From Nocardia ninae NBRC 108245 (GTDB lineage: Bacteria > Actinomycetota > Actinomycetes > Mycobacteriales > Mycobacteriaceae), in the NCBI RefSeq assembly GCF_007990755.1, contig NZ_BJXA01000044.1:1-64000 (forward strand): a DNA stretch of 64,000 nucleotides. The letters run 5' to 3'. How positions within the stretch are numbered: position 1 is the first letter of the stretch; every line of letters begins with the position of its first letter. This document shows, piece by piece, positions 26,171-34,639 of this stretch. The translations under genes were made by a program, and so were the position numbers. The notes beneath the pieces are model-generated. The model did not search any database, was not told the DNA's origin, and saw nothing but the letters and a program-made list of their open reading frames with translations.

Positions 26171-26919
26171 CCGCTTCGCCACCACCCCAGCCTCTCGCAC
26201 CGCAGCAGCCTTCCCCCGGTAAGCCAGTTTTGGTCGCGGCCGGTGCCGCCGGGCTTGTCGTAGCGCTGGGCGCTGGTGTGGTGATCGGAATCCTCATCGC
26301 CGACGGCGACGGCGGCGATCAGTCCCCCGCTGTGGCGGCCTCCTCGAGTGCGCCGACGACGTCATCCACGACCACGACTCCACGCCCAGAACCTGCACCA
26401 GGAATCTATTCGATGGATGGGATCTCCAATGCGTGCGACCTGGTCGACCCCACCCCGCTGCACAAGTGGTCGTCCACACCGGACCAACCGCCCTACCATC
26501 ACGAAACCGCACCGAGCGCCCATTCCCCCGGTCGCCTGTCATGCCAATTCAGCTACAAGAGCCTCGCCGGCGACGGCGCCCACTGGAATCAAGCGGCCAT
26601 CGACCTCAGCGTCGAGTTCACAGCGACTGGAGCCGAACCGACCTACAACCAATGGAAACACAAGGACACCAACGGATCTGGGGTGGACTTCGGCGACATC
26701 ACCGGCATCGGCACCCAAGGTTACTGGCACACCGCGGTATCGGATTCCAGCCACACAACGGGAACCGACTACGTCGTAGGTGTGCAGGACAGCAATGTTT
26801 CGGTGCGAGTACGAATTCCCATCCTGCGCCAGCACGGCGAGCCCCCGGTAAATTTGGATGAGCTCGGCGCAATCGCCAGGAACCAAGCCCAGCTGGCCCT
26901 GGACGGACTGAAGAAATAG
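26167..26919 (+). CDS. Membrane-anchored DUF3558-like exported protein 2
   Basis: A 250-residue paralogue of the preceding gene, starting in its stop codon. It keeps the same plan: a short Pro/Gln head, one helix (about 20-44, VLVAAGAAGLVVALGAGVVIG), a Ser/Thr linker and a domain that opens SMDGISNACDLVDPTPLHKW, nearly identical to its neighbour. It then diverges, retaining GTQGYWH and the closing LDELGAIARNQAQLALDGL. The third cysteine of the paralogue is not conserved (DYVVGVQD replaces YVVCVW). The pair is a local tandem duplication. Confidence 0.7.
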   Translation: MTASPPPQPLAPQQPSPGKPVLVAAGAAGLVVALGAGVVIGILIADGDGGDQSPAVAASSSAPTTSSTTTTPRPEPAPGIYSMDGISNACDLVDPTPLHKWSSTPDQPPYHHETAPSAHSPGRLSCQFSYKSLAGDGAHWNQAAIDLSVEFTATGAEPTYNQWKHKDTNGSGVDFGDITGIGTQGYWHTAVSDSSHTTGTDYVVGVQDSNVSVRVRIPILRQHGEPPVNLDELGAIARNQAQLALDGLKK

Positions 26920-27075
26920 CCGCCACCGGTCACGTTGAGATCCTCGGATCGCCGCCCTGCGCTCGGCGCCCGCGGTTCGGGTGGCAGACGTCGAAAGCTT
27001 CCGGGTTGGTGTCCTAACCGCGTTCGGTCGCCACCGCAAAGCAGTCGCCCGCGGTCGTGAGCCCATCGACTGGCC

Positions 27076-27774
27076 CTAACCGCCCGATGTCGGTCCTCGG
27101 CGGTCGCGGACTGCGTCGGCTCTGTGGGAAGCCGGTGAAGCGGAGTGGCCGGTGGACTCGGGTATGTCCAGTGATTCCACGCAGCGCAATGCGATCTCAG
27201 CCGCGTGTTGCATTGCGGCATGGGTCCGTTCGGGCGGCTCGCCGCATTGCAGGCTGGCGACGGCGGCGGCGCTTATCGCGCCCATCAGCGCGCCGACGAC
27301 GCCGGCCGCGGTGACCTCGTCGAGTGCGTCCGGGTACGCCTTGCGCAGTGCTGCGGCGATTCGGGTCTGGCCGGTGAACATGGTGTGCAGCACGCGTGAC
27401 TGAACGGCGGGTGTGGTGACTACCAGCCGGGCACGAAGCGCCGCAAGTCCTTTCGGCAGGTCACCGGTGGCGGTGTTGGCGATCATGTTCTGCATGGCTT
27501 CGGCCAATGCGTCACTGATCGGCGTGTCGGGTCGCCGTTCCTCGATGGCCCGCACTGCCAGGTCGACCCGCGTGTGGCTATCGGCCAGCAGCACGTCTTC
27601 CTTCGTGGGGAAGTGCAGGAAGAACGTGCGCTTGCTGACGTCGGCGGCCTCGGCGATATCGGCCACGCTCGTCTGGTCGTAGCCCTGTTCGGTGAACAGG
27701 CGGACGGCCGCGTCCACGAGCGCCTGCCGGGTGAGCTGCTTTTTTCGTTCGCGACGTCCGACTTCATCTGGCAC
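27076..27774 (-). CDS. TetR-family transcriptional repressor
   Basis: A 232-residue regulator with a canonical N-terminal TetR domain: RQALVDAAVRLFTEQGYDQT, SVADIAEAADVSKRTFFLHF, PTKEDVLL. The C-terminal ligand domain is helical, and the last 25 residues are a basic tail. Start choice is uncertain: GTG at 27774 and GTG at 27810 are both in frame and neither has a clear ribosome-binding site. It is divergent from the SDR gene at 27.9 kb with about 100 bases between, which contain a TTAGTATACTGA palindrome, so it most likely represses that gene and itself. Confidence 0.88.
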   Translation of the reverse strand: MPDEVGRRERKKQLTRQALVDAAVRLFTEQGYDQTSVADIAEAADVSKRTFFLHFPTKEDVLLADSHTRVDLAVRAIEERRPDTPISDALAEAMQNMIANTATGDLPKGLAALRARLVVTTPAVQSRVLHTMFTGQTRIAAALRKAYPDALDEVTAAGVVGALMGAISAAAVASLQCGEPPERTHAAMQHAAEIALRCVESLDIPESTGHSASPASHRADAVRDRRGPTSGG

Positions 27775-27816
27775 TGGATGAGCATAATCACTATTCCTAT
27801 CAGTGCACACGGTGTA

Positions 27817-27828
27817 TTAGTATACTGA
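27817..27828. promoter_or_regulatory. Candidate TetR operator in the TetR/SDR divergent promoter
   Basis: TTAGTATACTGA is a 12-bp near-palindrome around a perfect AGTATACT core. It is flanked by direct AGTGCA repeats (one on each side), all within the short AT-richer stretch between the divergent genes. Binding by the adjacent TetR is inferred from position. Confidence 0.4.
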
Positions 27829-27877
27829 GTGCATTTATTTTCGGTAGTACGCGAGGCAAGAGGAGAGCGGCGTCGTG

Positions 27878-28855
27878 ATGGGCGAGTTGACGGGACGAAC
27901 GGTGTTGGTGACCGGTGCCGGACGCGGGATCGGCCGAGCCGAGGCGCTGTATCTGGCGGCCAGCGGGGCGAATGTAGTGGTGAACGACCCGGGGGTCGAT
28001 ATCGATGGGCACGGAGGCGACGAAAAGGTGGCCGCCACCGTGGTCGACGAGATCCGCGCCCGAGGCGGGCAGGCGGTCGCCGACACCGGCAGCGTCGCCG
28101 ATTGGGCGGATGCTCAGCGCATGATCGAGCTGGCCGTCACAGCGTTCGGCGATCTGCACGCGGTGGTCAACAACGCTGCGATCGAAGTCAACAAGGGGCT
28201 CGAGCGGCTGACCGAAGCGGAGTTCGATGATGTAATCGCGGTAAAACTGAAAGGGACCTTCGCGCTGAGTCGCTGGGCCGCCGCGTACTGGCGGGGCCGG
28301 GTGGCCGACGGAACGCGCACCGACCGCGCCATCGTCAACACCGCCTCAGGCTCCGGCCTGCTCAACCCACTGCCCACGCAGACGAACTATGCGTCAGCGA
28401 ACGCCGGAGTCGCGGCCATGACCACCGTGCACGCGCTGGAACTGCGGCGGTTGGGGGTTCGGGTGAACTGCATCAGCCCATCGATGGTTCGCACTCGACT
28501 GACGAACCCGGTGCCCGGCATGGACCAGGCAGTGCTGGACGGAGAACTGGACCCCAAGGACCCTTCCGTGGTCGCTCCCCTCGTCGCATACCTGGTCAGC
28601 GAGGATTGTCCACTGACCGGACAGGTCTTGTCGGTGCGCGGCGGCTCGATCCAGGTCAACCACGGTTGGTCGCGTGGCGCGCAGGTCAACAAGGAGGGTC
28701 AACTCTGGACCGTTCCCGAACTCGCGGAAACACTGGCGGCTATGCAACTGGAGGACCCGTTCGACCGGCTTGCGACCGCGCTCGGTGGCGCGCTGGGCAT
28801 CCACGGCCGCGATGAATTCGAGACGATGATCAACGCGGAACTCGATAAGAACTGA
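27878..28855 (+). CDS. Short-chain dehydrogenase/reductase with altered active site
   Basis: A 325-residue SDR. The dinucleotide motif TGAGRGIG and the NNA element (AVVNNAAIE) are intact, as is the serine region (VNTASGSGLL). The catalytic Tyr-x-x-x-Lys is replaced: the sequence is NYASANAGV, with Asn where Lys is expected. The 70-residue C-terminal extension resembles the extended SDRs of mycobacterial lipid pathways, close to FabG-like or hydroxyacyl-CoA dehydrogenases. AGGAGAG lies ten bases before the ATG (a GTG at 27875 is also possible). It is divergent from, and presumably controlled by, the TetR gene. Whether it remains an enzyme is open. Confidence 0.85.
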   Translation: MGELTGRTVLVTGAGRGIGRAEALYLAASGANVVVNDPGVDIDGHGGDEKVAATVVDEIRARGGQAVADTGSVADWADAQRMIELAVTAFGDLHAVVNNAAIEVNKGLERLTEAEFDDVIAVKLKGTFALSRWAAAYWRGRVADGTRTDRAIVNTASGSGLLNPLPTQTNYASANAGVAAMTTVHALELRRLGVRVNCISPSMVRTRLTNPVPGMDQAVLDGELDPKDPSVVAPLVAYLVSEDCPLTGQVLSVRGGSIQVNHGWSRGAQVNKEGQLWTVPELAETLAAMQLEDPFDRLATALGGALGIHGRDEFETMINAELDKN

Positions 28856-29212
28856 GCGGTTCAGCCTATGCAAGTGCATCCTCGACGGGCCGAGAAAGGC
28901 GGAGGCACGTCCTCTTCCCCTCAACCCGCCGAGCTTGAATCACAAAACGACCCAGAAACCCACAGCCCGACAAGACACACACCTGTCAACCTTGCTGCCT
29001 GTCTGGCGAGTATGTCGGCGTCGCTTTCCAGTTCCAAGGGTTAGTACGGACCGTTCGCCGCCACGCCATTCCACTGTTCGCCGGGCGGTCCGGCCAACCG
29101 CTGATCGTGGTCGTCCGAACGCGCGTCCAGCGACTAGGACACGCAATCGACAAAATTCGCCTGCACCTGCTCGAATTCGCGCAGAGGCGATGGCACTACC
29201 GCCGAGTACGGG
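28856..29212. other. Gene-free intergenic stretch
   Basis: About 357 bases between convergent genes. I see no ORF of coding character and no clear terminator hairpin. Confidence 0.4.
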
Positions 29213-29776
29213 TCAACCGGTTTCGACCACCTCACGCAGCGCGCGGAATTCCGCGGCGAGGGCGTCGAGTGTGTAGTGGGCGTTGAGCCCGCTGGGGTTG
29301 GGCAGGACCCATATCGCGGTCTCACCGATCCGCTCGGTTTGCGGGCCGATTGTGGTGCGCGGGCGACCGAAAGCCGTGCGGTAGGCGCCGATACCGAGTA
29401 CGGCCAGTACTCGGGGGCGATACTGCTCGACCCGATCGACCAGGGCGCGTCCACCGGCGCGCAGTTCGTCGGCGGTCAGTTGCTCGGCTTTGGCGGTCGT
29501 GCGGGCGGCCACATTCGTGATCCCCAAGCCCAGCCCGAGCATTTCTTGCTGTTCGTCGGGCCGCAACTGACGCGGTGTAAAGCCGGACCGATGCAAGGCC
29601 GGCCAGAACCTATTTCCCGGACGAGCAAAGTGATATCCGGTCGCCCCGGACCACAGGCCCGGATTGATCCCGCAGAACAGCACATGCAAGCCGGGTCCGA
29701 TCACATCGGGAACAGTCTTGTCCTGCGCCGCGGCCAGATCCGCGGGCGTCGGCCGCGCTGACGAACCAGAACCCAT
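29213..29776 (-). CDS. mug: G/U mismatch-specific DNA glycosylase (Mug/TDG family)
   Basis: A 187-residue DNA-repair enzyme. Motif A reads VLFCGINPGLWSGATGYHFA, with the Asn of GINPG that activates water in Mug/TDG enzymes. The downstream RPGNRFWPALHRSG is also characteristic, and the minor-groove wedge motif is NPSGLNAHYT. It removes uracil or thymine from G mismatches, and ethenocytosine, in the base-excision pathway. Length is normal. It is a single gene; an in-frame extension to 29830 lacks similarity. It lies directly before the second glcB-end repeat and shows no sign of decay. Confidence 0.93.
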   Translation of the reverse strand: MGSGSSARPTPADLAAAQDKTVPDVIGPGLHVLFCGINPGLWSGATGYHFARPGNRFWPALHRSGFTPRQLRPDEQQEMLGLGLGITNVAARTTAKAEQLTADELRAGGRALVDRVEQYRPRVLAVLGIGAYRTAFGRPRTTIGPQTERIGETAIWVLPNPSGLNAHYTLDALAAEFRALREVVETG

Positions 29777-29892
29777 TCCCTCAGTCTGCCGAGTGCCCGG
29801 CCGACCACCCGCTGCAGGGGGACATTCCACCGCGTTTCCAGCAAGCCGGATCGCGGGTCAGCTTCGACAACCGACTTCCACCTCGTCAGCGA

Positions 29893-30045
29893 CTCCAGTA
29901 ATGGAAGAGGCCCCGCGCCGGGCGTCTCCGGTGCGGGGCCTCAAGCTGAAAAGAGCTGCTAGGCGCTACTTTTCAGCAGTGAACGTCACTCTACTTCAGA
30001 CCTCCTTGGCCTCGCGCCGAGGCCGATGCAGAATCGGATCGGTGT
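29893..30045. repeat. Copy B of the glcB 3'-end/terminator repeat
   Basis: This stretch is nearly identical (I estimate 85-90 percent by eye over about 150 bases) to 46282-46435, the true end of glcB with its terminator. The shared hairpin spans 29907-29942. The reverse strand still reads DPILHRPRREAKEV and then stops, against [16 protein letters not shown] in glcB. Similarity ends abruptly near 30045, about 55 coding bases into glcB, so this was never a whole gene in its present position. Confidence 0.85.
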
Positions 30046-30149
30046 CACAGCCCAATCCAATCAACCCAGCTGACCTGCATGGACACGTGGAACCTCACGC
30101 TGTGTGACCGCTTTCAGCAGGCCAGCCCTGAAGCACCAGGACCCGCAAA

Positions 30150-31103
30150 TCAGCGGATCTGGACCACCACTTTGCCCAGGGCGCGTCCTGTACCAACGTG
30201 GGACAGCGCTTTCGCGGTCTCGTCGAGCGGGAAGGTGTGGTCGACGTGGATTCCGATCCTGCCTGCGACACACGCCCCCGCGAGGGGTGTGAAGTGCGCG
30301 GGCCCTTCCTGCACCGCGAGGACTCCGAGAGAACGCCCGGTCACCAATCCGGTGAGCACGCCGACCGTCGCCATCCGGAGCAACGCGCTTGTGGTGCCGC
30401 CGACGCAGCGGTACCGGCCGCCGCGGGCGACCGACCTGCGGTAGGCGAAGACCGACCGGTAAGCGACGAGGTCGAGTACTCGGTCGTATGGTCCGGTTCG
30501 GGTGAAGTTCTCGACGCGATAGTCGATAACCTCGTCGGCGCCGAGCGTGCGCATGAACGTCAGCTTGTCGGCGTTGTCGACCGCGGTCACGTGCGCCCCG
30601 GCGTTCTTAGCCAACTGGATCGCGAACGCTCCGGATCCGCCGCCCGCTCCGTTGATCAACACCGACATTCCGGCAGCGATATCGGCCGTGCCCTGTAGGG
30701 CGATCGCCCCGGCTTGGGGCAGGGTCGACGCTTCGGCGAAGCTCAGCGACGCCGGTTTGTGGGCCAGCGCCGATGCAGCAGCCACGGCATATTCAGCGAA
30801 TCCGCCCTTGAGCATCAGATTGTCGCCGTAGACCTCGTCACCGGGCGCGAACTGGGTGACCTCGGTGCCGACGGCTTCGACCCGTCCGGCGATATCGGAT
30901 CCGAGAACCCGGCGACCGGGAGTCCGGAGCCCGCCGATGCGCGAATACAGCGGCGTCCCCCGCAATGTCTCCCAGTCGGAGAGGTTGATCGACGTCGCAT
31001 ACACCTGGACGAGCACCTGTTTCGGCGCCGGCGACGGCGTCGGGATATCCGCGATCGACAGCACCTCGGGGCCGCCGTAGCGGTCGTACACGACGGCCCT
31101 CAT
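30150..31103 (-). CDS. Zinc-independent medium-chain dehydrogenase/quinone oxidoreductase
   Basis: A 317-residue MDR-family enzyme. The N-terminal GroES-like domain opens MRAVVYDRYGGPEVL, and the Rossmann part has SVLINGAGGGSGAFAIQLAK, which binds NADPH. The cysteines and histidines of the catalytic and structural zinc sites are absent, so it belongs with quinone/enone reductases. The C-terminal ALGKVVVQIR is typical. It is a single gene, oriented against the lipase remnant next to it. It reduces some activated carbonyl or alkene; the substrate cannot be told. Confidence 0.88.
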   Translation of the reverse strand: MRAVVYDRYGGPEVLSIADIPTPSPAPKQVLVQVYATSINLSDWETLRGTPLYSRIGGLRTPGRRVLGSDIAGRVEAVGTEVTQFAPGDEVYGDNLMLKGGFAEYAVAAASALAHKPASLSFAEASTLPQAGAIALQGTADIAAGMSVLINGAGGGSGAFAIQLAKNAGAHVTAVDNADKLTFMRTLGADEVIDYRVENFTRTGPYDRVLDLVAYRSVFAYRRSVARGGRYRCVGGTTSALLRMATVGVLTGLVTGRSLGVLAVQEGPAHFTPLAGACVAGRIGIHVDHTFPLDETAKALSHVGTGRALGKVVVQIR

Positions 31104-31151
31104 GCGATACCGGAGCGGAGGATCGAGCGACAGCCTGACACGTGACAAAGC

Positions 31152-31607
31152 CTAGTCGGCGGGCCGCTCCGCGGGCGGCGAACTGTGCGCCCGCCTTACC
31201 GGGCCGAGCCCGACGTAATCGCTTGCGGCGACGGCGTATCCGGCGCCAAGGAAACGAGGCAGGTCCGGCGTGTGATCAACCGGCCCGACGGCACCGCCGT
31301 TCCGGCTCGCCACGCAATCCTCGGTCATCCCGGAGATACCGTCCCCAGTAAACGACCGGCCAGCCACGTTGCGGCTTCCCTCGGGCACGTAGACCATGCC
31401 CCCGCTGATCACCGACCCTTCGCTCTGCCCGGTCGTGCGATAGACGAGCCGAAAACCGCTGCCCGCGTGCGGAATCAACTCGGAACCTTGCAGTAGCGCA
31501 GGGTCGACCACAGTTCCCGGCGCCATCAGATCGCGCAGGCCCAACACACTTACATGGCCCTGAGGCCAGTGTCGAGTAGCCGCTGGGCGCGCTGACCGAA
31601 GCGGTCA
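31152..31607 (-). pseudogene. Fragment of a secretory lipase/alpha-beta hydrolase
   Basis: Pieces of the N-terminal third of a Nocardia/Mycobacterium-type secreted lipase lie in two minus-strand frames. One frame gives LRDLMAPGTVVDPALLQGSE, FRLVYRTTGQSEGSV, then GISGMTEDCVASRNGG and FLGAGYAVAASDYVGLG. A neighbouring frame supplies the KPQRGWPVVYWG that should join them. Two compensating shifts are therefore present around 31.33-31.40 kb. The sequence stops after DYVGLG, before the nucleophile elbow and the rest of the enzyme. It is a dead fragment. Confidence 0.7.
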
Positions 31608-31667
31608 CGTGGAAGTCGCCGGCGTGCCAGAGCCGTTGCGGCTCAGGACATCCGATGGTGCCGACGA
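31579..31667. repeat. Direct repeat, left copy (about 89 bp)
   Basis: This sequence recurs in the same orientation at 33268-33357: CGCGCTGA, GGTCACG, then GCGGCTCAGGACATCCGAT and GTGCCGACGA are shared, with about three-quarters identity by eye. The two copies bracket the alpha/beta hydrolase and GNAT genes. This copy is continuous with the 5' side of the lipase fragment. Confidence 0.6.
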
Positions 31668-31687
31668 CAGCATGGGTACCGCGACAC

Positions 31688-32551
31688 CTATCCGAGGAAT
31701 CGGATAAGGGTTTCGGCGAGTTGAGCGGGGTTTTCCTCGGCCATGTGGTGACCGGATTCGATGCGAGCGGATGTCAGCTCGCCGCTGACCCAGGATCGCC
31801 AGATGTCGGCGGGGTCGCCGTAGAGATCTTCCATGTCGTCCCTGGTGGACCAGGCGACCAGGGTGGCGCAAGTGATCGTGCGTCGTGCCGCTCGGTCCGC
31901 CTCGTCGTTTGCGCGATCGATGGTCAGTCCGGCTCGATAGTCCTCCAGCATGGCGCGCACGGTGGCCGGATCGCTGACCGCGCGTGCCATATCGCGGTAG
32001 TTCTCGTGCCCCATGGTATTCGCGTCGGGCCGATACCAGGCGAGGGGATCGGCGGTGATCACACGCTCGGCGTGCGGGGCGGCACCGAAGAAGAACCAGT
32101 GCCACCATTTCGCGGCGAACCGGGCGTCGGCGCGTTCGAGTGCCTCGAGGATCGGCACACTGTCCAAGACGACAAGGCGGGTGACGGAGTCGGGATGATC
32201 GAGCGCGGTTCGGTAGGCGACGTAACTGCCGCGGTCATGGCCTACCACGGCGAATCGGTGATGACCCCGGCTGCGCATCAGGGCGACGATGTCGGCTGCC
32301 ATGGTGCGGTCGCAGTAGACCTCGTGCCTTTCGTCGGGGGCAGGTTTGGACGAGCGGCCGTAGCCGCGCAGGTCGGGACACACGACGGTGAAACCCGCCA
32401 GAGCAAGCTGCGGGGCCACTCGGTACCAGGTTGTGTGGGTCCGGGGATGTCCGTGCAACAACACCACCGCCGGCCCCTGACCCCCGCTTCTCCCATGAAT
32501 GGTCACGGAGCCACCAACGGAGACGTCCCACTCCTCGAAGCTGTCGAACAC
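31688..32551 (-). CDS. Alpha/beta hydrolase, haloacetate dehalogenase-like
   Basis: A 287-residue soluble hydrolase. The oxyanion loop is LLHGHPRTHTTW, the nucleophile elbow GHDRGSY has Asp as nucleophile, and the late histidine lies in IESGHHMAEENP. PDLRGYGRSSKP and the cap sequence WHWFFFGAAPHAERVI match fluoroacetate/haloacetate dehalogenases, which hydrolyse C-F or C-Cl bonds through an Asp-ester. Epoxide hydrolases share the Asp nucleophile, so the substrate remains open. The GTG at 32551 gives the usual family N-terminus. It lies between the two direct repeats, with the GNAT gene upstream on the same strand. Confidence 0.88.
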   Translation of the reverse strand: MFDSFEEWDVSVGGSVTIHGRSGGQGPAVVLLHGHPRTHTTWYRVAPQLALAGFTVVCPDLRGYGRSSKPAPDERHEVYCDRTMAADIVALMRSRGHHRFAVVGHDRGSYVAYRTALDHPDSVTRLVVLDSVPILEALERADARFAAKWWHWFFFGAAPHAERVITADPLAWYRPDANTMGHENYRDMARAVSDPATVRAMLEDYRAGLTIDRANDEADRAARRTITCATLVAWSTRDDMEDLYGDPADIWRSWVSGELTSARIESGHHMAEENPAQLAETLIRFLG

Positions 32552-32697
32552 CGCACCATGGTCTCACCGTCGAGAACCGACCGCTCGAGCCGCGCTCAGT
32601 GGTGAGATCCGGTGCGGCGCACAATATCCGCAAGCCGACACGCGCCCCGTCTGGGTGAGACGAGAGCACCCCGCGTGGGGACACCGAATCGAGCAGG

Positions 32698-33180
32698 TCA
32701 GAGCATCATTTCGAGGATCAGTTCGTCATGGATCTCGATGCCGTAGTTACCGATATCGGGAATGCTGGATTTGAGGGTGCGGGCGCTGTCGACGGCGCCC
32801 GGCGTTACTGCGGTGATCCGCATGCCACGGCGTTGATAGAAACGCAGGGCGTCGAGGTTGTCGTTGGTGGTGACCAGCCAGACCCGTCGAGCGGCGGCCT
32901 CGCGTGCGCACTCGGCGGCCGCGGTGAACAGGGCGGTGCCAATTCCAGAGTGCTGTTCGCTCGCGTCCAAGGTGATTATCTCGAGGCTGTCGCCGTCGAG
33001 GGTGTAGGTCAGCAAGCCGACGGCGCGACCGTCTCGTTCGGCGAGTAGCGCCGGTAGCCGAGAGGCATCGTAGCTGGTGCCGTGGGCGATCACGGTTGTG
33101 CTACTCCAGGACTCGGTCAGCAGAGTGGCGACGGTGTCCAGATCGGTAGCGATGGCGGGGCGAACGAGCATGCGTGTCAT
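32698..33180 (-). CDS. GNAT-family N-acetyltransferase
   Basis: A 160-residue single-domain GNAT. The acetyl-CoA pyrophosphate loop is the HSGIGTALF segment (the Q/RxxGxG/A motif), preceded by the strand LEIITLDASEQ and followed by LDALRFYQRRGM, the usual beta-bulge and last helix. Substrate is unknown: GNATs of this size modify small amines or protein N-termini. It is upstream of the alpha/beta hydrolase with a 146-base gap. Both lie inside a pair of direct repeats. Confidence 0.88.
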   Translation of the reverse strand: MTRMLVRPAIATDLDTVATLLTESWSSTTVIAHGTSYDASRLPALLAERDGRAVGLLTYTLDGDSLEIITLDASEQHSGIGTALFTAAAECAREAAARRVWLVTTNDNLDALRFYQRRGMRITAVTPGAVDSARTLKSSIPDIGNYGIEIHDELILEMML

Positions 33181-33267
33181 CGTGACGTCGGTCGGGGTTT
33201 GTGGTCACCTGAATTTCGGTGTCCCCACCATAACCGGCGATCGCCGCCGAGCCGAACGCACTCTCTT

Positions 33268-33357
33268 GCCGCTGTGCGCGCTGAGCGAACCGGCCACGCG
33301 GTGGGGGCCGACGGGCCAGACCCCGGTGCGGCTCAGAACATCCGATAGTGCCGACGA
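33268..33357. repeat. Direct repeat, right copy (about 90 bp)
   Basis: This is the second copy of the 31579-31667 repeat, same orientation. On the minus strand both copies encode VGTIGCxEP at the same place, so the duplicated segment probably came from a coding region or its immediate 5' end. Confidence 0.6.
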
Positions 33358-33533
33358 GCGGAAGTCCGCCGGGCGCGGAACTCGGTTGTGCGCGAAGAAC
33401 TCCGCTGCGTCGCCGTCTGTGGGCGATACCGCAGCACGGATATGGTCCTGAATCAGACATCCTCTACGGATACGAGCAGGGCGACAACTTCACCGCAAAC
33501 TGATGGAAATGGATTCGATCTAGGTTCGGGACC

Positions 33534-34628
33534 ATGACATCGCCGCATCGCGTGCCGGGCGCGACACCCAACCGCCGAACTGTGCTTCGTTACTCTGGGA
33601 TGGCCGGTGCGGCGTTGGGCGTGGGTTTGTTCGCCGGTTGCGCCGAGGACTCGCCGGCCGGCTCGGACACAAATGCTTCCCGGGAGGCCACGATCACGAT
33701 TCCGCGCTACGAGTTGCACTGTCACCTCGACGGTTCCGTTCGTCCTGACACCGTCGCCGCGCTCGCGCGCGAGCAGGGTATCGCGCTGGACAAGCCGGTC
33801 GAACAGTTGGTGACCGCCCCGCCGCGCTGCGATAGTTTGAAGACTTTCTTGGGCTATATCGATTTTCCGCTACAAGTTCTCCAGACTCCGGACGCGCTGA
33901 CCCGCACCGCCAGGGAGCTGGTTCAGGACTGGCACGCAGACGGTGTCGTGTACGGGGAAGTGCGATTCGCCCCGCAACTGCACGGCCGCAACGGTATGAG
34001 CATCGACGACGCCGTGCGGGCTGTGGCTGCGGGCTTGGCTCAGGGGCGTACGGACACGAGCGTGCGGACCGGTTTGCTGTTGTGCTGCCTGCGTCACCAG
34101 AGTCCGGATCAGAGCCTGGCCGTCGCTGAGGCCGCGGTCGGTAACCGCGGGGTGGTCGCCGGGCTCGATCTCGCCGGTGACGAGGCCGCCTATCGCGCCG
34201 GAATCCACCGGGAGGCCTTCGATCTCGTGCATCGGGCGGGCGTGCCCGCCACCGTGCACGCCGGTGAGGCCGCCGGCGCGGAAAGCATGTGGGAAGCCAT
34301 CGATGTGCTGGGCGCGCGGCGTATCGGTCACGGGGTGCGCTGTGTCAGCGACCGAGCGCTCGTCGAGCGGCTCCGCACCGAGCGGATCGCGCTGGAGATG
34401 TGCCCGACGAGCAACGTGCAGACCGGAGCCGTGGCCGGTCTCGACGCCCACCCTGCCGTCCCACTGCTCGGCGAAGGGCTCACCATCACCATCAGCACCG
34501 ATACCCGGACCACCTCGGCGACCACCCTGAGAGGTGAATTCCAGGCGTTGCGCGCCAACCCGAAATGGGCCGAGCCGTACGAGGCTCTCGCTCAGGACAA
34601 CGCGGCCTACGCCGCCTTCGATCACTGA
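33534..34628 (+). CDS. Exported adenosine deaminase (predicted Tat lipoprotein)
   Basis: A 364-residue adenosine/AMP-deaminase-family enzyme with an unusual N-terminus: PNRRTVLRYSGMAGAALG is a twin-arginine signal, and LFAGC is a lipobox with Cys near residue 36. The zinc and catalytic residues are all present: His-x-His in ELHCHLDGS, VHAGEAAG with His and Glu, RRIGHGVRC, and the Asp of STDTRTTSATTL. Cytosolic adenosine deaminases in this phylum lack such a leader. It would convert extracellular adenosine or deoxyadenosine to inosine at the cell surface. The C-terminus is slightly short. It is a single gene with no purine transporter beside it. Confidence 0.88.
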   Translation: MTSPHRVPGATPNRRTVLRYSGMAGAALGVGLFAGCAEDSPAGSDTNASREATITIPRYELHCHLDGSVRPDTVAALAREQGIALDKPVEQLVTAPPRCDSLKTFLGYIDFPLQVLQTPDALTRTARELVQDWHADGVVYGEVRFAPQLHGRNGMSIDDAVRAVAAGLAQGRTDTSVRTGLLLCCLRHQSPDQSLAVAEAAVGNRGVVAGLDLAGDEAAYRAGIHREAFDLVHRAGVPATVHAGEAAGAESMWEAIDVLGARRIGHGVRCVSDRALVERLRTERIALEMCPTSNVQTGAVAGLDAHPAVPLLGEGLTITISTDTRTTSATTLRGEFQALRANPKWAEPYEALAQDNAAYAAFDH

Positions 34629-34639
34629 TCCCACACTGG

